NCBI GenBank assembly: GCA_039805565.1
Contig: JBDLTZ010000012.1
Location: 1-12,302, forward strand
Origin: CALJIC01 sp039805565
GTDB taxonomy: Bacteria; Chloroflexota; Chloroflexia; Chloroflexales; Roseiflexaceae
Direction: 5' to 3'
Length of the DNA: 12,302 bases
Positions 1 to 5,896 of this stretch are shown one piece after another (within the stretch, counting starts at the first letter, position 1; every line of letters begins with the position of its first letter). The translations under genes were made by a program, and so were the position numbers. The notes beneath the pieces are model-generated. The model ran no database searches, was not told where the DNA came from, and worked only from the letters and a program-made list of their open reading frames with translations.

Positions 1-87
1 CATCACCTCGACGCATGAGACCTCCCGCGCCTGTATCATCCGCGTGAGCGCCGTGGCCTCGAGGAAGCAGATGTCGTTGGTTGTCAT
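1..87 (-). CDS. Amidase signature family enzyme, N-terminal 29 codons only
   Basis: An open frame starts with ATG at 87-85 on the minus strand and runs without a stop off the left edge. It encodes MTTNDICFLEATALTRMI and then QAREVSCVEVM. The pattern of an acidic, CFL-type opening, then an L-x-x-L/M-I segment and R-x-x-x-S-x-x-E-V, is the usual N-terminal helix of amidase signature enzymes (Asp-tRNA/Glu-tRNA amidotransferase subunit A and relatives, which hydrolyse or transfer amides with a Ser-Ser-Lys triad). The catalytic part is outside the window, so neither substrate nor activity can be judged. A purine-rich stretch, AGAAAGAG, lies about 8 bases before the ATG and is a weak ribosome binding site. 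The leader upstream carries two GC hairpins. Only 29 residues are visible, so the call rests on a short but characteristic pattern. Confidence 0.6.
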   Translation of the reverse strand, partial: MTTNDICFLEATALTRMIQAREVSCVEVM

Positions 88-108
88 GTTGTTTCTCTTT
101 CTATGCGA

Positions 109-165
109 GGGGGGCACCGGCCCCCCATCGCGCTCCCCCCGTCAGAGGGGCGCTTACGCCCCCTC
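109..165 (-). promoter_or_regulatory. Two GC hairpins in the amidase leader
   Basis: Two perfect stems sit directly upstream of the amidase gene. GGGGGGC at 109-115 pairs with GCCCCCC at 120-126 around a 4-base loop. GGGGCG at 147-152 pairs with CGCCCC at 157-162 around the loop CTTA, with flanking GA/TC pairs possible across one bulged base. The first hairpin ends about 22 bases before the ATG, so in the mRNA it would lie just ahead of the ribosome binding site. Neither is followed by a T tract on the minus strand, so they do not look like intrinsic terminators. A leader or protein-binding role is inference. Confidence 0.35.
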
Positions 166-207
166 CGACCTCCCCCGCAGTTGGTTCATTACCAGACCGA
201 CATCCAG

Positions 208-287
208 TAATAGCCCCAATCAGCCGCGGCCTGCGCGCCTAGGCTCGTAATTGCCCCAATCAGCCGTGGCCTGCGCGCCTAGACTTG
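208..287. repeat. 40-bp tandem duplication
   Basis: Two adjacent copies with a period of exactly 40 bases (208-247 and 248-287) share the core GCCCCAATCAGCCG, then one variable base, then GGCCTGCGCGCCTAG. Within the first 38 bases the copies differ at only three positions. The array is about 120 bases upstream of the amidase start. It could be a recent slippage duplication or a pair of binding sites; I do not recognise the motif. Confidence 0.75.
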
Positions 288-379
288 CTTCGGTTACAGC
301 ACGGGAGCTTTCCCTCTCCGAAGAGCTCAGTCTCGTGTCACTGCACATCGGCCGGGTACGACACCAACTGCGGGGTCCA

Positions 380-504
380 GGGGCGGCCGAGCCCCGGCGG
401 GGATGCAAGGGGGCTGGCCCCCTTGCCCGGGGCGCGGGGTGGAGCGCCCGCTGAAGCGATACCGTGCTCAGCCCGGAGCGAGAGGGGCGCGGGGCTGAGC
501 GCCC
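380..504. repeat. Cluster of intergenic GC palindromes
   Basis: Four stem-loops are packed here. GGGGC 380-384 pairs with GCCCC 391-395. GCAAGGGGG 405-413 pairs with CCCCCTTGC 418-426 around the loop CTGG. GGGCGC 430-435 pairs with GCGCCC 444-449. GGGCGC 485-490 pairs with GCGCCC 499-504. The last two belong to a direct repeat of about 23 bases (429-452 and 484-507) that reads GGGGCGCGGGG, a short variable part, then GAGCGCCCGCT. The second copy abuts the TAG stop of the C39-like gene. The layout resembles REP-type intergenic palindromes, but no T tract follows on the minus strand, so efficient intrinsic termination is not evident. Confidence 0.55.
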
Positions 505-505
505 G

Positions 506-1234
506 CTATCTGAGCCGGTCATCCGACCCGAACAGCAGCCCCTGCGCCAGCGTCCCCACCAGCGGCGGCCCTGGCTCACGCCGCAGCGTCGCCGCGTACC
601 ACGCCGCGTGCGCCTCCCGCGTGCGAAACACCGGGCAGTAGTTGCGAGTCGTCCAGAGCCGCAGCAGCTCCGCGCGCTCCAGCGTCCGGTTGCCGGGGAA
701 CACCTCCGGCACGCCGTCGCCGTCCCGGTCCACATTGTTCGACGCCATATCGAAGCGGCCCACCTCCGGCCAGCCGGGGTCTACCAGATAGTACTCCTCG
801 CGCAGTGCTCCCGCCGCGTCCCGGTACGGCTCGCTGTAGCCCACCAGCAGCGTCGCGTGCATGCCGTAGACCCGTGTCGTGCCAAGCTGGAACGAGGTGT
901 AGATGTCAACGATTGTCGGCACCCCCCGGTCCACCAGGCCGCGCAGCACCCGCTCGGCGTCGGTACGTCCCAGGCTGCCGAAGTGCGCACCGTACCCCCT
1001 TCGGCGCAGCTGGATGGCCTTCAGCGGCGGCAGCGTCCCGCCCAGGCGCGGCTGGAACAGCGGCCCCACCTCGCGCGCGAACTCATCCTTCGTATGGCGT
1101 GGCGCGCCGGCCAGCAGGTTCAGCGCGTTGGCGATCGACGTGAAGCTACACTCGTTCCAGCCCTGCCCACACATCGGCCATGCCGCCTCGGACGAATCGC
1201 CCACCACGCTATGCACGTAGGCCGGGAAGCTCAT
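506..1234 (-). CDS. Stand-alone C39-like cysteine-peptidase-fold protein
   Basis: This 242-residue soluble protein has no signal peptide or membrane segment. Its layout fits the C39-like papain fold (Peptidase_C39_2 type). Gln24 and Cys29 sit in GQGWNECSFTSIANALNLL, where the family has an oxyanion Gln and the nucleophilic Cys. A strand, GVPTIVDIY, lies at about 104-112. His126 is in YGMHATLLVGY and Asp152 in YYLVDPGW, giving a complete Cys-His-Asp triad. A Ca-loop-like D-x-D-x-D-G sequence (DRDGDGVPE) is at 169-177. The gene starts at ATG 1234, overlapping the MATE stop by ATGA, so it is probably translationally coupled. A much longer open frame continues upstream in this reading frame to 2659, but it is antisense-like composition over the exporter and is not real. 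C39 domains usually sit on ABC exporters and cut double-Gly leaders. Here the domain is alone beside a MATE exporter, and no precursor peptide is visible. The substrate is unknown, and a non-proteolytic role is possible. Confidence 0.7.
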   Translation of the reverse strand: MSFPAYVHSVVGDSSEAAWPMCGQGWNECSFTSIANALNLLAGAPRHTKDEFAREVGPLFQPRLGGTLPPLKAIQLRRRGYGAHFGSLGRTDAERVLRGLVDRGVPTIVDIYTSFQLGTTRVYGMHATLLVGYSEPYRDAAGALREEYYLVDPGWPEVGRFDMASNNVDRDGDGVPEVFPGNRTLERAELLRLWTTRNYCPVFRTREAHAAWYAATLRREPGPPLVGTLAQGLLFGSDDRLR

Positions 1235-2634
1235 CGCTCGCCCCCTCTGCTCGCCCGTAGCCACGCCCGCCGCAGCAGTAGCGCCTCCACTGGGGCGGCT
1301 AGCAGGAAGGCCGCCCACACCGTCGCCAGCGCCGGCCACACCAGCGCCCCCACGTAGGCCAGCCCCACCACCACCCACATCAGCGTCCCCGAGATCACCA
1401 GCGGTGTGCGCGTGTCGCCTGTGCCGCGCAGCGCCCCGCCGTACACGAACGTCGCCGCCCACGCCGGCTGCGTCAGCGCCACCGCCTGGATGCTCAGCGC
1501 CCCAATCGCGATCATCTCCGGGTCCTCGGTGAAGAGCCGCATCAGCTGGGGCGCGAGCACCAGGAACACCGCGGCGAGCGCCCCCATCCAGATCACCGCC
1601 CAGCGCAGTGCGATCGTCGTCGTCGCGCGGGCCTCGTCCATGCGCCCGGCGCCCACGCTCTGACCCACCAGCGCCGTGGCGGCTACGCTGAACCCGATGC
1701 CGGGCAGGAACGAGAGCGATAGCACGTTGATCACCACCCGGTGCGCCGCCAGCGCCACCGTCCCCAGCGGAGCGACGATCGGCGTAAGCGCGGCCATCGC
1801 GGTGATGATGATGACCTCCTCGACCGCCGCCGGCAGCCCGATCGCCAGCACAGCGCGGAAGACGGCCGGGCTCGGCCGCCAACTGCCCGGCCCCGAGATC
1901 CGCACGCCGTTTCGGCCGCGCCACAGGAGCCAGAGCAGCACCGTGGCTCCCAGCAGGCGCGAGGCGAAGGTGCCCCAGGCGCTCCCCGCCGCACCCAGCG
2001 CCGGCATCCCGAGGTGGCCGTAGATCAGGGCCCAGGTCAGCCCAATGTTGACTGCGTTCGCCAGCAGCGTCACCAGCATTGGGGTGCGTGCGTCCCCGGC
2101 GCCGCGCATCACGCCGCCGGCGATCAGCATCACGACGATCGTCGCCACTGTCCCCAGGGTGATCTGCATATACTCCGCCGCCACCCGTGCGACGTCGGGC
2201 TCCATCCCGAACAGCGCTACGATCGGCCCGGTGAGGGCCAGCCCGAGCGCGGTGAGCGGCAGCGACGCGATCAGGCTCCAGATGAGCGCCTGCCTGGCGG
2301 TGGCGCTTGCGCGGTCCAGGTCGCCGGCCCCGAACGACTGCGCCACCAGCACTGAGGCGCCCACCGACAGCGCGGTGAGCGCGGCCGTCAGGATGAAGAC
2401 CACCTGCAGCGCAGCGCCCACGCCGGCCAGCGCCGCTGCGCCCAACCCGGCCACGAGGATAGTGTCCACGACGCCTAGCAGCGTCTGCAGCAGGTTCTCG
2501 CCGATCACCGGGGCGGCCAGCCCCAGCACCCGTCGCCTGCGTCGGCTGGGTGCGCGCTCTGCCTCGTCCGGCGCCTCGGGCTGCGCCGTCGGGTCTAGCG
2601 GCGCCACGCCGGCCGGGGTCTCGGGTAGGCTCAT
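1231..2634 (-). CDS. MATE-family multidrug/metabolite exporter
   Basis: A 467-residue polytopic inner-membrane protein. After a 35-residue cytoplasmic N-terminus ending in RRRRR comes the MATE opening helix, with LAAPVIGENLLQTLLGVVD at about 39-57 and then G-x-G-x-x-A-L-A-G-V. About twelve hydrophobic segments follow in two homologous halves. Second-half signature parts include LAAHRVVINVLSLSFLPGIG. Family members use Na+ or H+ gradients to export cationic drugs and metabolites, or in some clades polyketides or peptides; the substrate cannot be read from sequence. I chose ATG 2634 because GAGAGG lies about 8-10 bases upstream; the frame is open further up to 2703 but that start has no support. 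The gene has an extended -10 promoter at 2671-2679. It leads a two-gene operon with the C39-like gene, overlapping it by 4 bases (ATGA). Confidence 0.9.
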   Translation of the reverse strand: MSLPETPAGVAPLDPTAQPEAPDEAERAPSRRRRRVLGLAAPVIGENLLQTLLGVVDTILVAGLGAAALAGVGAALQVVFILTAALTALSVGASVLVAQSFGAGDLDRASATARQALIWSLIASLPLTALGLALTGPIVALFGMEPDVARVAAEYMQITLGTVATIVVMLIAGGVMRGAGDARTPMLVTLLANAVNIGLTWALIYGHLGMPALGAAGSAWGTFASRLLGATVLLWLLWRGRNGVRISGPGSWRPSPAVFRAVLAIGLPAAVEEVIIITAMAALTPIVAPLGTVALAAHRVVINVLSLSFLPGIGFSVAATALVGQSVGAGRMDEARATTTIALRWAVIWMGALAAVFLVLAPQLMRLFTEDPEMIAIGALSIQAVALTQPAWAATFVYGGALRGTGDTRTPLVISGTLMWVVVGLAYVGALVWPALATVWAAFLLAAPVEALLLRRAWLRASRGGER

Positions 2635-2670
2635 CCCAGCGCCCTCTCTCGTGTCGCACGTACGCTCCCC

Positions 2671-2679
2671 ATCATACCA
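2671..2679 (-). promoter_or_regulatory. Extended -10 promoter of the MATE/C39 operon
   Basis: On the minus strand the sequence reads TGGTATGAT, a TGn extended -10 element with a 5/6 match to TATAAT, 37 bases before the MATE ATG. The 17-base-spaced -35 position reads CTCGGC, which is poor, so recognition would depend on the extended element. It faces away from the YvlD-gene promoter about 35 bases to the right. Confidence 0.5.
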
Positions 2680-2710
2680 CGGGGCAGGATGCCGCCGAGG
2701 CACGTTTCTA

Positions 2711-2719
2711 TGCTATAGT
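2711..2719 (+). promoter_or_regulatory. Extended -10 promoter of the yvlD-like gene
   Basis: TGCTATAGT is a TGn extended -10 with a 5/6 match to TATAAT. Transcription would start near 2726, leaving a leader of about 24 bases with a strong Shine-Dalgarno sequence AGGAGAG at 2740-2746, three bases before ATG 2750. No good -35 hexamer is present at 2691-2696. Confidence 0.5.
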
Positions 2720-2749
2720 TCCGGCGCGCGTTCTCGATCAGGAGAGCCT

Positions 2750-3187
2750 ATGATCCCGCACTACGAGCCGCCTAGCCGCTGGGAGCGCCTCCGCAGCATC
2801 GTGCTCCGCTGGCTCATCAGCAGCCTCGCGATCTTCGCCGCCGTCATGGTCGTCCCCGGCATCACCTTTGTCGGCCCCGGCTGGGAGCTCGGCCTCGTCG
2901 CGCTGGTCTTCGGGCTGGTGAACGTCGCCCTCCGCCCGCTCCTCACGGTGCTCACCTGCCCGCTGGTACTGCTGACCCTCGGCCTCTTCACGCTGGTGAT
3001 CAACGCGCTCCTGCTGCTGCTCACCGCCGCCATCGCCGGCTCGCTGGGGATACAGTTCCAGGTCGATAGCTTCTGGGCCGCGTTCTTCGGCGGCCTGGTG
3101 ATCTCGATCGTCAGCACGCTGCTGCATATCCTCGCCGGCGAGACGCCCGTGCGCGTGGAGATGCGCACGGGCCCGCCGGCACAGTGA
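2750..3187 (+). CDS. YvlD / phage holin family 4 membrane protein
   Basis: A 145-residue protein with four hydrophobic segments at about 17-37, 44-64, 68-97 and 106-126. It carries the family signature NVALRPLLTVLTCPLVLLTL followed by GLFTLVINALLLLL. That pattern (N-x-x-x-R-P, then P-x-x-x-L-T-L-G-L-F-x-x-x-I-N) defines the YvlD / DUF360 group, which is related in name to mycobacteriophage D29 holin but is chromosomal and widespread in bacteria. Its function is poorly defined; in Bacillus yvlD lies in an envelope-stress locus. The length is normal for the family. Start ATG 2750 is fixed by AGGAGAG at 2740-2746; the same frame is open upstream to 2045, but that part is antisense to the MATE gene. 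No lysis genes are near, so a phage origin is not supported. Transcription probably ends at the hairpin 3221-3254. Confidence 0.88.
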   Translation: MIPHYEPPSRWERLRSIVLRWLISSLAIFAAVMVVPGITFVGPGWELGLVALVFGLVNVALRPLLTVLTCPLVLLTLGLFTLVINALLLLLTAAIAGSLGIQFQVDSFWAAFFGGLVISIVSTLLHILAGETPVRVEMRTGPPAQ

Positions 3188-3220
3188 AGTTGTTCCTCGC
3201 GCTGTCCCCCCACAGCTACA

Positions 3221-3254
3221 AGCGGGCCACCTCCCCTGTGGAAGGTGGCCCGCT
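3221..3254. terminator. Strong hairpin between convergent genes
   Basis: AGCGGGCCACCT (3221-3232) pairs perfectly with AGGTGGCCCGCT (3243-3254) around a 10-base loop, giving a 12-bp GC-rich stem. It lies 34 bases after the yvlD-like stop and 56 bases beyond the restored stop of the convergent PxKF remnant, the usual place for a bidirectional terminator. Neither side is followed by a clean T tract, so it may act with Rho or only protect the 3' end. Confidence 0.6.
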
Positions 3255-3309
3255 CGGTAATGCTCCTGCCTCGAGCCACCCCAGCTGCTCAGCCGTGGGT
3301 GCTCCAGAT

Positions 3310-3946
3310 CTACCTGGGTGAACATAAAGTTCGCGCGGTGGACGCTGCCGTCGTTCAAGCGCACCACCAGCCGGCGGCAGCTCTTCGACCATGCCTTGTC
3401 CGTTTTCCACGTGTGGGTGTACTGGCCGGTGCTCGCGTCGTAGCTCAGGCTGCTTGACCCGGTGGTGACCGTCTCTTCAACGCCGTCGACCACCGCCGTC
3501 GAGTCGCACGGGATGACTTCGGACCTCGGGTAGCCGCTGTCGAAGATCTGGAGGCCGTAGTCAGCGCCCAGGCTGAACTTCACCGGGATGGCGCTGCCGG
3601 CCTTCACGGCGTTGTACACCAGATTCCCGTTTGAGTCGAGGTTGTCGATCGGCTGGTGGAACCCGTCGAAGGCGTAGGAGGGCGCTCCGCTCACAACCGT
3701 GTACGTAGCTGCCACTGCCGCGGCCTCGTTACCGGCGTTGTCCGTCGCGCCCGCGCAGCTTGCCGTGAACGTCCCGGTCCCGTCCGTGTTGCCGCGCGTC
3801 AGAGTCAGAGTGGCGAGTGTCGCCGGCTTGGAGAGTGCGTCAGACGTGACGCAGCCCGCGGCCGGAACCTGCCCAAGCGTGTAGCTGTCGCCGTGCGCTA
3901 CCCCGCTGATGAAGACAGTCGGCGCGGTCTTGTCGATATCATGATA
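3310..3946 (-). pseudogene. Remnant of a secreted PxKF-domain protein
   Basis: Read on the minus strand from just after a TAG at 3949-3947, the frame begins directly inside a domain: YHDIDKTAPTVFISGVAHG, then a TLGQVPAAGC Ig-like or cell-surface repeat, DNAGNEAAAVAATYTVVSG, and then the PxKF domain. Recognisable parts of that domain are AFDGFHQPIDNL, AVKAGSAIPVKFSLG near 3610-3566, GLQIFDSGYPRSE and RLVVRLNDGSVHRANFMFT. Such domains normally end large exported proteins of the bacterial surface. No start codon, signal peptide or ribosome site exists ahead of the domain, so the N-terminal part is missing. At the other end the frame reads on past the expected C-terminus. Removing one base of the GGG run at 3316-3318 would give ...NFMFTR followed by TAG at 3312-3310, a natural end. 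Two lesions make this a decaying fragment. A live gene with an unusual start or a sequencing error in the GGG run cannot be excluded. Confidence 0.75.
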
Positions 3947-4104
3947 CTACACTCCTCTACCCACAGTCCGCACCCATGAACCACCGCTGCCGTGAAGGAA
4001 GATGGTCTGAGCATACGGGTAAGGCGATCGCGGAGCGTTACGGGAGAAGTTACGAGTTGTGAGACGGACCTGGTGGCGGGAGCGGTGCCCCTAGAAATGC
4101 GGAA

Positions 4105-4126
4105 CCGGCTGCCCTACGGCAGCCGG
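4105..4126. other. Perfect 9-bp hairpin in the spacer
   Basis: CCGGCTGCC (4105-4113) pairs exactly with GGCAGCCGG (4118-4126) around the 4-base loop CTAC. On the minus strand it is followed by TTCCGCATTTC, a poor T tract, so it could be a weak terminator for transcripts arriving from the sigma-54 gene. It could instead be a stem of an unrecognised RNA. Confidence 0.4.
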
Positions 4127-4190
4127 GGAGGAGTAAAGAGGTGTATGTGGGCGGCTTGAGGAAGATAAGGATGACGCCTGTGGGGCGCTC

Positions 4191-4219
4191 GCGACGGGCG
4201 CCGCGGCCGTCGCTTTATT
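4191..4219 (+). terminator. Terminator-like hairpin with T-rich tail, plus strand
   Basis: GCGACGG (4191-4197) pairs with CCGTCGC (4207-4213) around a 9-base loop and is followed directly by TTTATT. This is the shape of an intrinsic terminator for plus-strand transcription, although no plus-strand gene lies upstream except yvlD, about 1 kb away. It may mark the end of a small RNA or be accidental. Confidence 0.3.
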
Positions 4220-4321
4220 CCTCTGCCTATAGTAACGTTCCCTGCGGTCAGATAGTTTCGTAAGTAGATGAGAGCTGCCTTAGAGGATTGTGAAGAAAGT
4301 GTGTAACCGGGTGCGGCTGCT

Positions 4322-4352
4322 CCACCTGCGCCCCGCGCGCTACCGCAGGTGG
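4322..4352 (-). terminator. Hairpin overlapping the end of the sigma-54 gene
   Basis: CCACCTGCG (4322-4330) pairs with CGCAGGTGG (4344-4352) around a 13-base loop. The stem includes the codons for the last residues of the sigma-54 protein, and its loop contains the stop codon (4342-4340). No T tract follows on the minus strand, so if it terminates transcription it does so without the classical tail. Confidence 0.4.
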
Positions 4353-5680
4353 GCCGGCAGGATGCTCATCCGCTCGCGGTACTTCGCCACAGTGCGGCGC
4401 GCGATCGGGTAGCCGAGCGTTGCCAGTCGCTCTGCCAGCTCACCGTCGCTCAGCGGGCGCGTCTCCCCCTCGATCAGCTCGCGCAGCACGTCCTGGACGC
4501 TGCGGGCCGCCACGAAGAACTCCCGGTAGTCCATCGGCTTGCCGTCGGGCAGTAGCACGACTTTGTCTGCGGTCGTGCGGCTCACGGTGGACTCGTGCAC
4601 GCCGATCTCGGCCGCGATCTCGGTGCGCGTCATCGGCGTAAGGTGGCGCACTCCGTGGCGCAGAAACCCGTCCTGGCGCGCCACAACTGCCTCGCTCACC
4701 CGCCGCAGAGTGGACTCACGCTGCTGAAGGTTGGCCAGGAAGACCCGCGCCCGCGCCATATACTCCTGCACGTGTGCGCGCTCCTCGGCCTCCAGCGAGC
4801 TCGTGCGGCGCGAGAGCTCCTGGTACAGCGGGTTGATCCGAAGCACGCGGCGCGGTGAGTGCAGCACCTCCACCACGAAGGCGCCGTCCTGCTCGTGGAT
4901 CGCGACGTCTGGGAGACGGTAGCGCGGCCGGTCCGGATCCGCGGCCGAGGCCAGCGGCGGCTGCGCCGGGTACGGCCAGGTGTAGCGCTGCAGGAAGGAG
5001 CGCGCGGCGCCCACTGCGGCCGTGCTGATACCCAGGGCCCGCGCGATCTTATGGTAGCGGTGCGCGGCCAGATCCTCCATGTGGCGCTCGATGATCACCC
5101 GGGTGTGCGGGGCGGTGATACCCTCGCTTGCCAGCAGGTCCAGCTGGGTCAGCACGCACTCGCGCACGTCCCGCGTCGCGATTCCGGTTGGGCCAATCTC
5201 ACGCAGCCGCGCCATCACCGCGGCCACGCGCTCCTCGCCGATGCCGAGTGCGCCTGCCACCGCTTCGAGGCCGTCCGGCAGCAGCCCGTGCTCGTCGAGT
5301 GAGCCCACCAGCGTCTCCGCGATGAAGTGCTCGCTGGCCGGCAGGCTGGCCCGCAGGTCTTCCAGCAGGGTCTCAGACAGGCTGCGCGGCGTGGCCACGA
5401 AGAGCAGCGGGTCAGTTGAGTCGTCCGCCTGCGCGGGGGATTGGTCGTCGCCCGCGGGCTCGTAGGCGCAACGGAGGCACAGCCCATCCAGCACGGGGCC
5501 GCCGCAGCGGGCGCAAGGCAGGTCCTGCGCCTCGGTCTCCTCCAGGGCGGGGTTCTCGGTCAGCTCCTGCTCGATTAGCTGGAGGCAGGCGGTCGCCGGA
5601 AGTGCCAGCATGTGCGCAAGGCTCATCAGCGCCGGCGTGACCCGGGCCTCCATCTCGCCCGACATGGACATCTCGAACAT
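4340..5680 (-). CDS. rpoN: RNA polymerase sigma-54 factor with a zinc-ribbon insert
   Basis: A 446-residue sigma-54. Region I is at about 13-49 (VTPALMSLAHMLALPATACL, then IEQELTENPALEE), with few glutamines compared with typical RpoN. Next comes C56-x2-C59-x8-C68-x2-C71, a four-cysteine zinc-ribbon-like element between region I and the core-binding domain. The core-binding domain spans about 100-240, with GPTGIATRDVRECVLTQL the standard G-[IV]-x-A-R-D-x-x-E-C-L-x-x-Q-L signature. The DNA-binding helix-turn-helix is at about 349-390 (TRTEIAAEIGVHESTVSRTT). The RpoN box ARRTVAKYRE is at 427-436, near the C-terminus as usual. It directs polymerase to -24/-12 promoters and needs an AAA+ activator; none is in the window. 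I chose ATG 5680 because AGGTG lies six bases upstream. A GTG at 5689 is possible but weakly supported. Its own promoter is at 5723-5751. Confidence 0.92.
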   Translation of the reverse strand: MFEMSMSGEMEARVTPALMSLAHMLALPATACLQLIEQELTENPALEETEAQDLPCARCGGPVLDGLCLRCAYEPAGDDQSPAQADDSTDPLLFVATPRSLSETLLEDLRASLPASEHFIAETLVGSLDEHGLLPDGLEAVAGALGIGEERVAAVMARLREIGPTGIATRDVRECVLTQLDLLASEGITAPHTRVIIERHMEDLAAHRYHKIARALGISTAAVGAARSFLQRYTWPYPAQPPLASAADPDRPRYRLPDVAIHEQDGAFVVEVLHSPRRVLRINPLYQELSRRTSSLEAEERAHVQEYMARARVFLANLQQRESTLRRVSEAVVARQDGFLRHGVRHLTPMTRTEIAAEIGVHESTVSRTTADKVVLLPDGKPMDYREFFVAARSVQDVLRELIEGETRPLSDGELAERLATLGYPIARRTVAKYRERMSILPAHLR

Positions 5681-5722
5681 GTGCTGCACCTACGTCTTAT
5701 CTATTGCGCGAGGGGCTTCTTT

Positions 5723-5751
5723 ATTATAGCACTGGTGCGACACATTCTCAG
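5723..5751 (-). promoter_or_regulatory. Sigma-70-type promoter of rpoN
   Basis: On the minus strand CTGAGA (5751-5746, 4/6 match to TTGACA) is followed after exactly 17 bases by a perfect TATAAT (5728-5723) preceded by TGC, an extended -10. Transcription would begin near 5716, about 36 bases before the chosen start. The promoter begins directly after the terminator of the upstream operon, so rpoN is likely expressed separately from it. Confidence 0.75.
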
Positions 5752-5754
5752 GGC

Positions 5755-5782
5755 AGAGAAAAGGCTGCCCATCGGGCAGCCT
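5755..5782 (-). terminator. Intrinsic terminator of the GlmL-like operon
   Basis: On the minus strand AGGCTGCCC (5782-5774) pairs with GGGCAGCCT (5770-5762) around a 3-base loop, a perfect 9-bp stem followed by TTTTCTCT. It is the best intrinsic terminator in the window. It lies about 115 bases after the stop of the GlmL-like gene and just before the rpoN promoter. Confidence 0.85.
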
Positions 5783-5896
5783 GGGGGAAGGAGGGGGCGA
5801 TGTGCGGTGCCGTGTAGCTTGCGTAAGGAGCGATGGCCATCGCAACCATCAGTCTCGCGCGCTTCTGCGGCACAACACGTGCCAGAAGAGTTGGGG
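5783..5896. other. 3' untranslated spacer
   Basis: The stretch between the GlmL-like stop codon and the terminator stem has no supported gene. A short minus-strand frame beginning with Met near 5858 would run into the terminator, has no ribosome site and was discounted. Confidence 0.5.

Larger units (their letters stand above)
88..505. other. Gene-free spacer with hairpins and repeats
   Basis: No convincing coding frame lies between the amidase start and the stop of the C39-like gene; the open frames here are short and resemble no protein. The spacer contains two hairpins next to the amidase start (109-126 and 145-165), a 40-bp tandem duplication (208-287) and a cluster of GC palindromes (380-504). 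The promoter of the amidase must lie in the first 200 bases. The best -10-like hexamer on the minus strand is TATTAC at 209-214, inside the tandem repeat, and it is not strong. Confidence 0.6.
3950..4321. other. Gene-free spacer of visibly lower GC
   Basis: About 370 bases between the PxKF remnant and the sigma-54 gene hold no credible coding frame on either strand. The base composition is less GC-rich than the genes around it. Two hairpins are present (4105-4126 and 4191-4213). The missing N-terminal part of the PxKF protein would have been encoded here, so the segment may be debris from, or the site of, the event that removed it. A structured RNA is an alternative, but I recognise no known RNA family in it (no tmRNA, RNase P or SRP RNA hallmarks). 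Confidence 0.5.

Noticed and set aside
1235..2659. A long minus-strand open frame that would extend the C39-like protein N-terminally by about 475 residues
   Set aside because: It is Arg/Gly/Ala-rich low-complexity sequence lying in a second frame over the MATE gene. The real protein starts at ATG 1234, where it overlaps the MATE stop.
2045..2749. Plus-strand extension of the yvlD-like frame
   Set aside because: It is antisense to the MATE gene and of biased Ser/Ala/Arg composition. ATG 2750 has a strong AGGAGAG and a promoter just upstream.
2750..3187. Prophage lysis module suggested by the holin family name
   Set aside because: No endolysin, portal, terminase or integrase is nearby, and YvlD-type proteins are ordinary chromosomal membrane proteins.
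2738..3309. C-terminal continuation of the PxKF frame
   Set aside because: It runs through the intergenic hairpin and antisense to the yvlD-like gene. The family ends at about FxF-T-[RK], which a 1-base correction restores at 3310.
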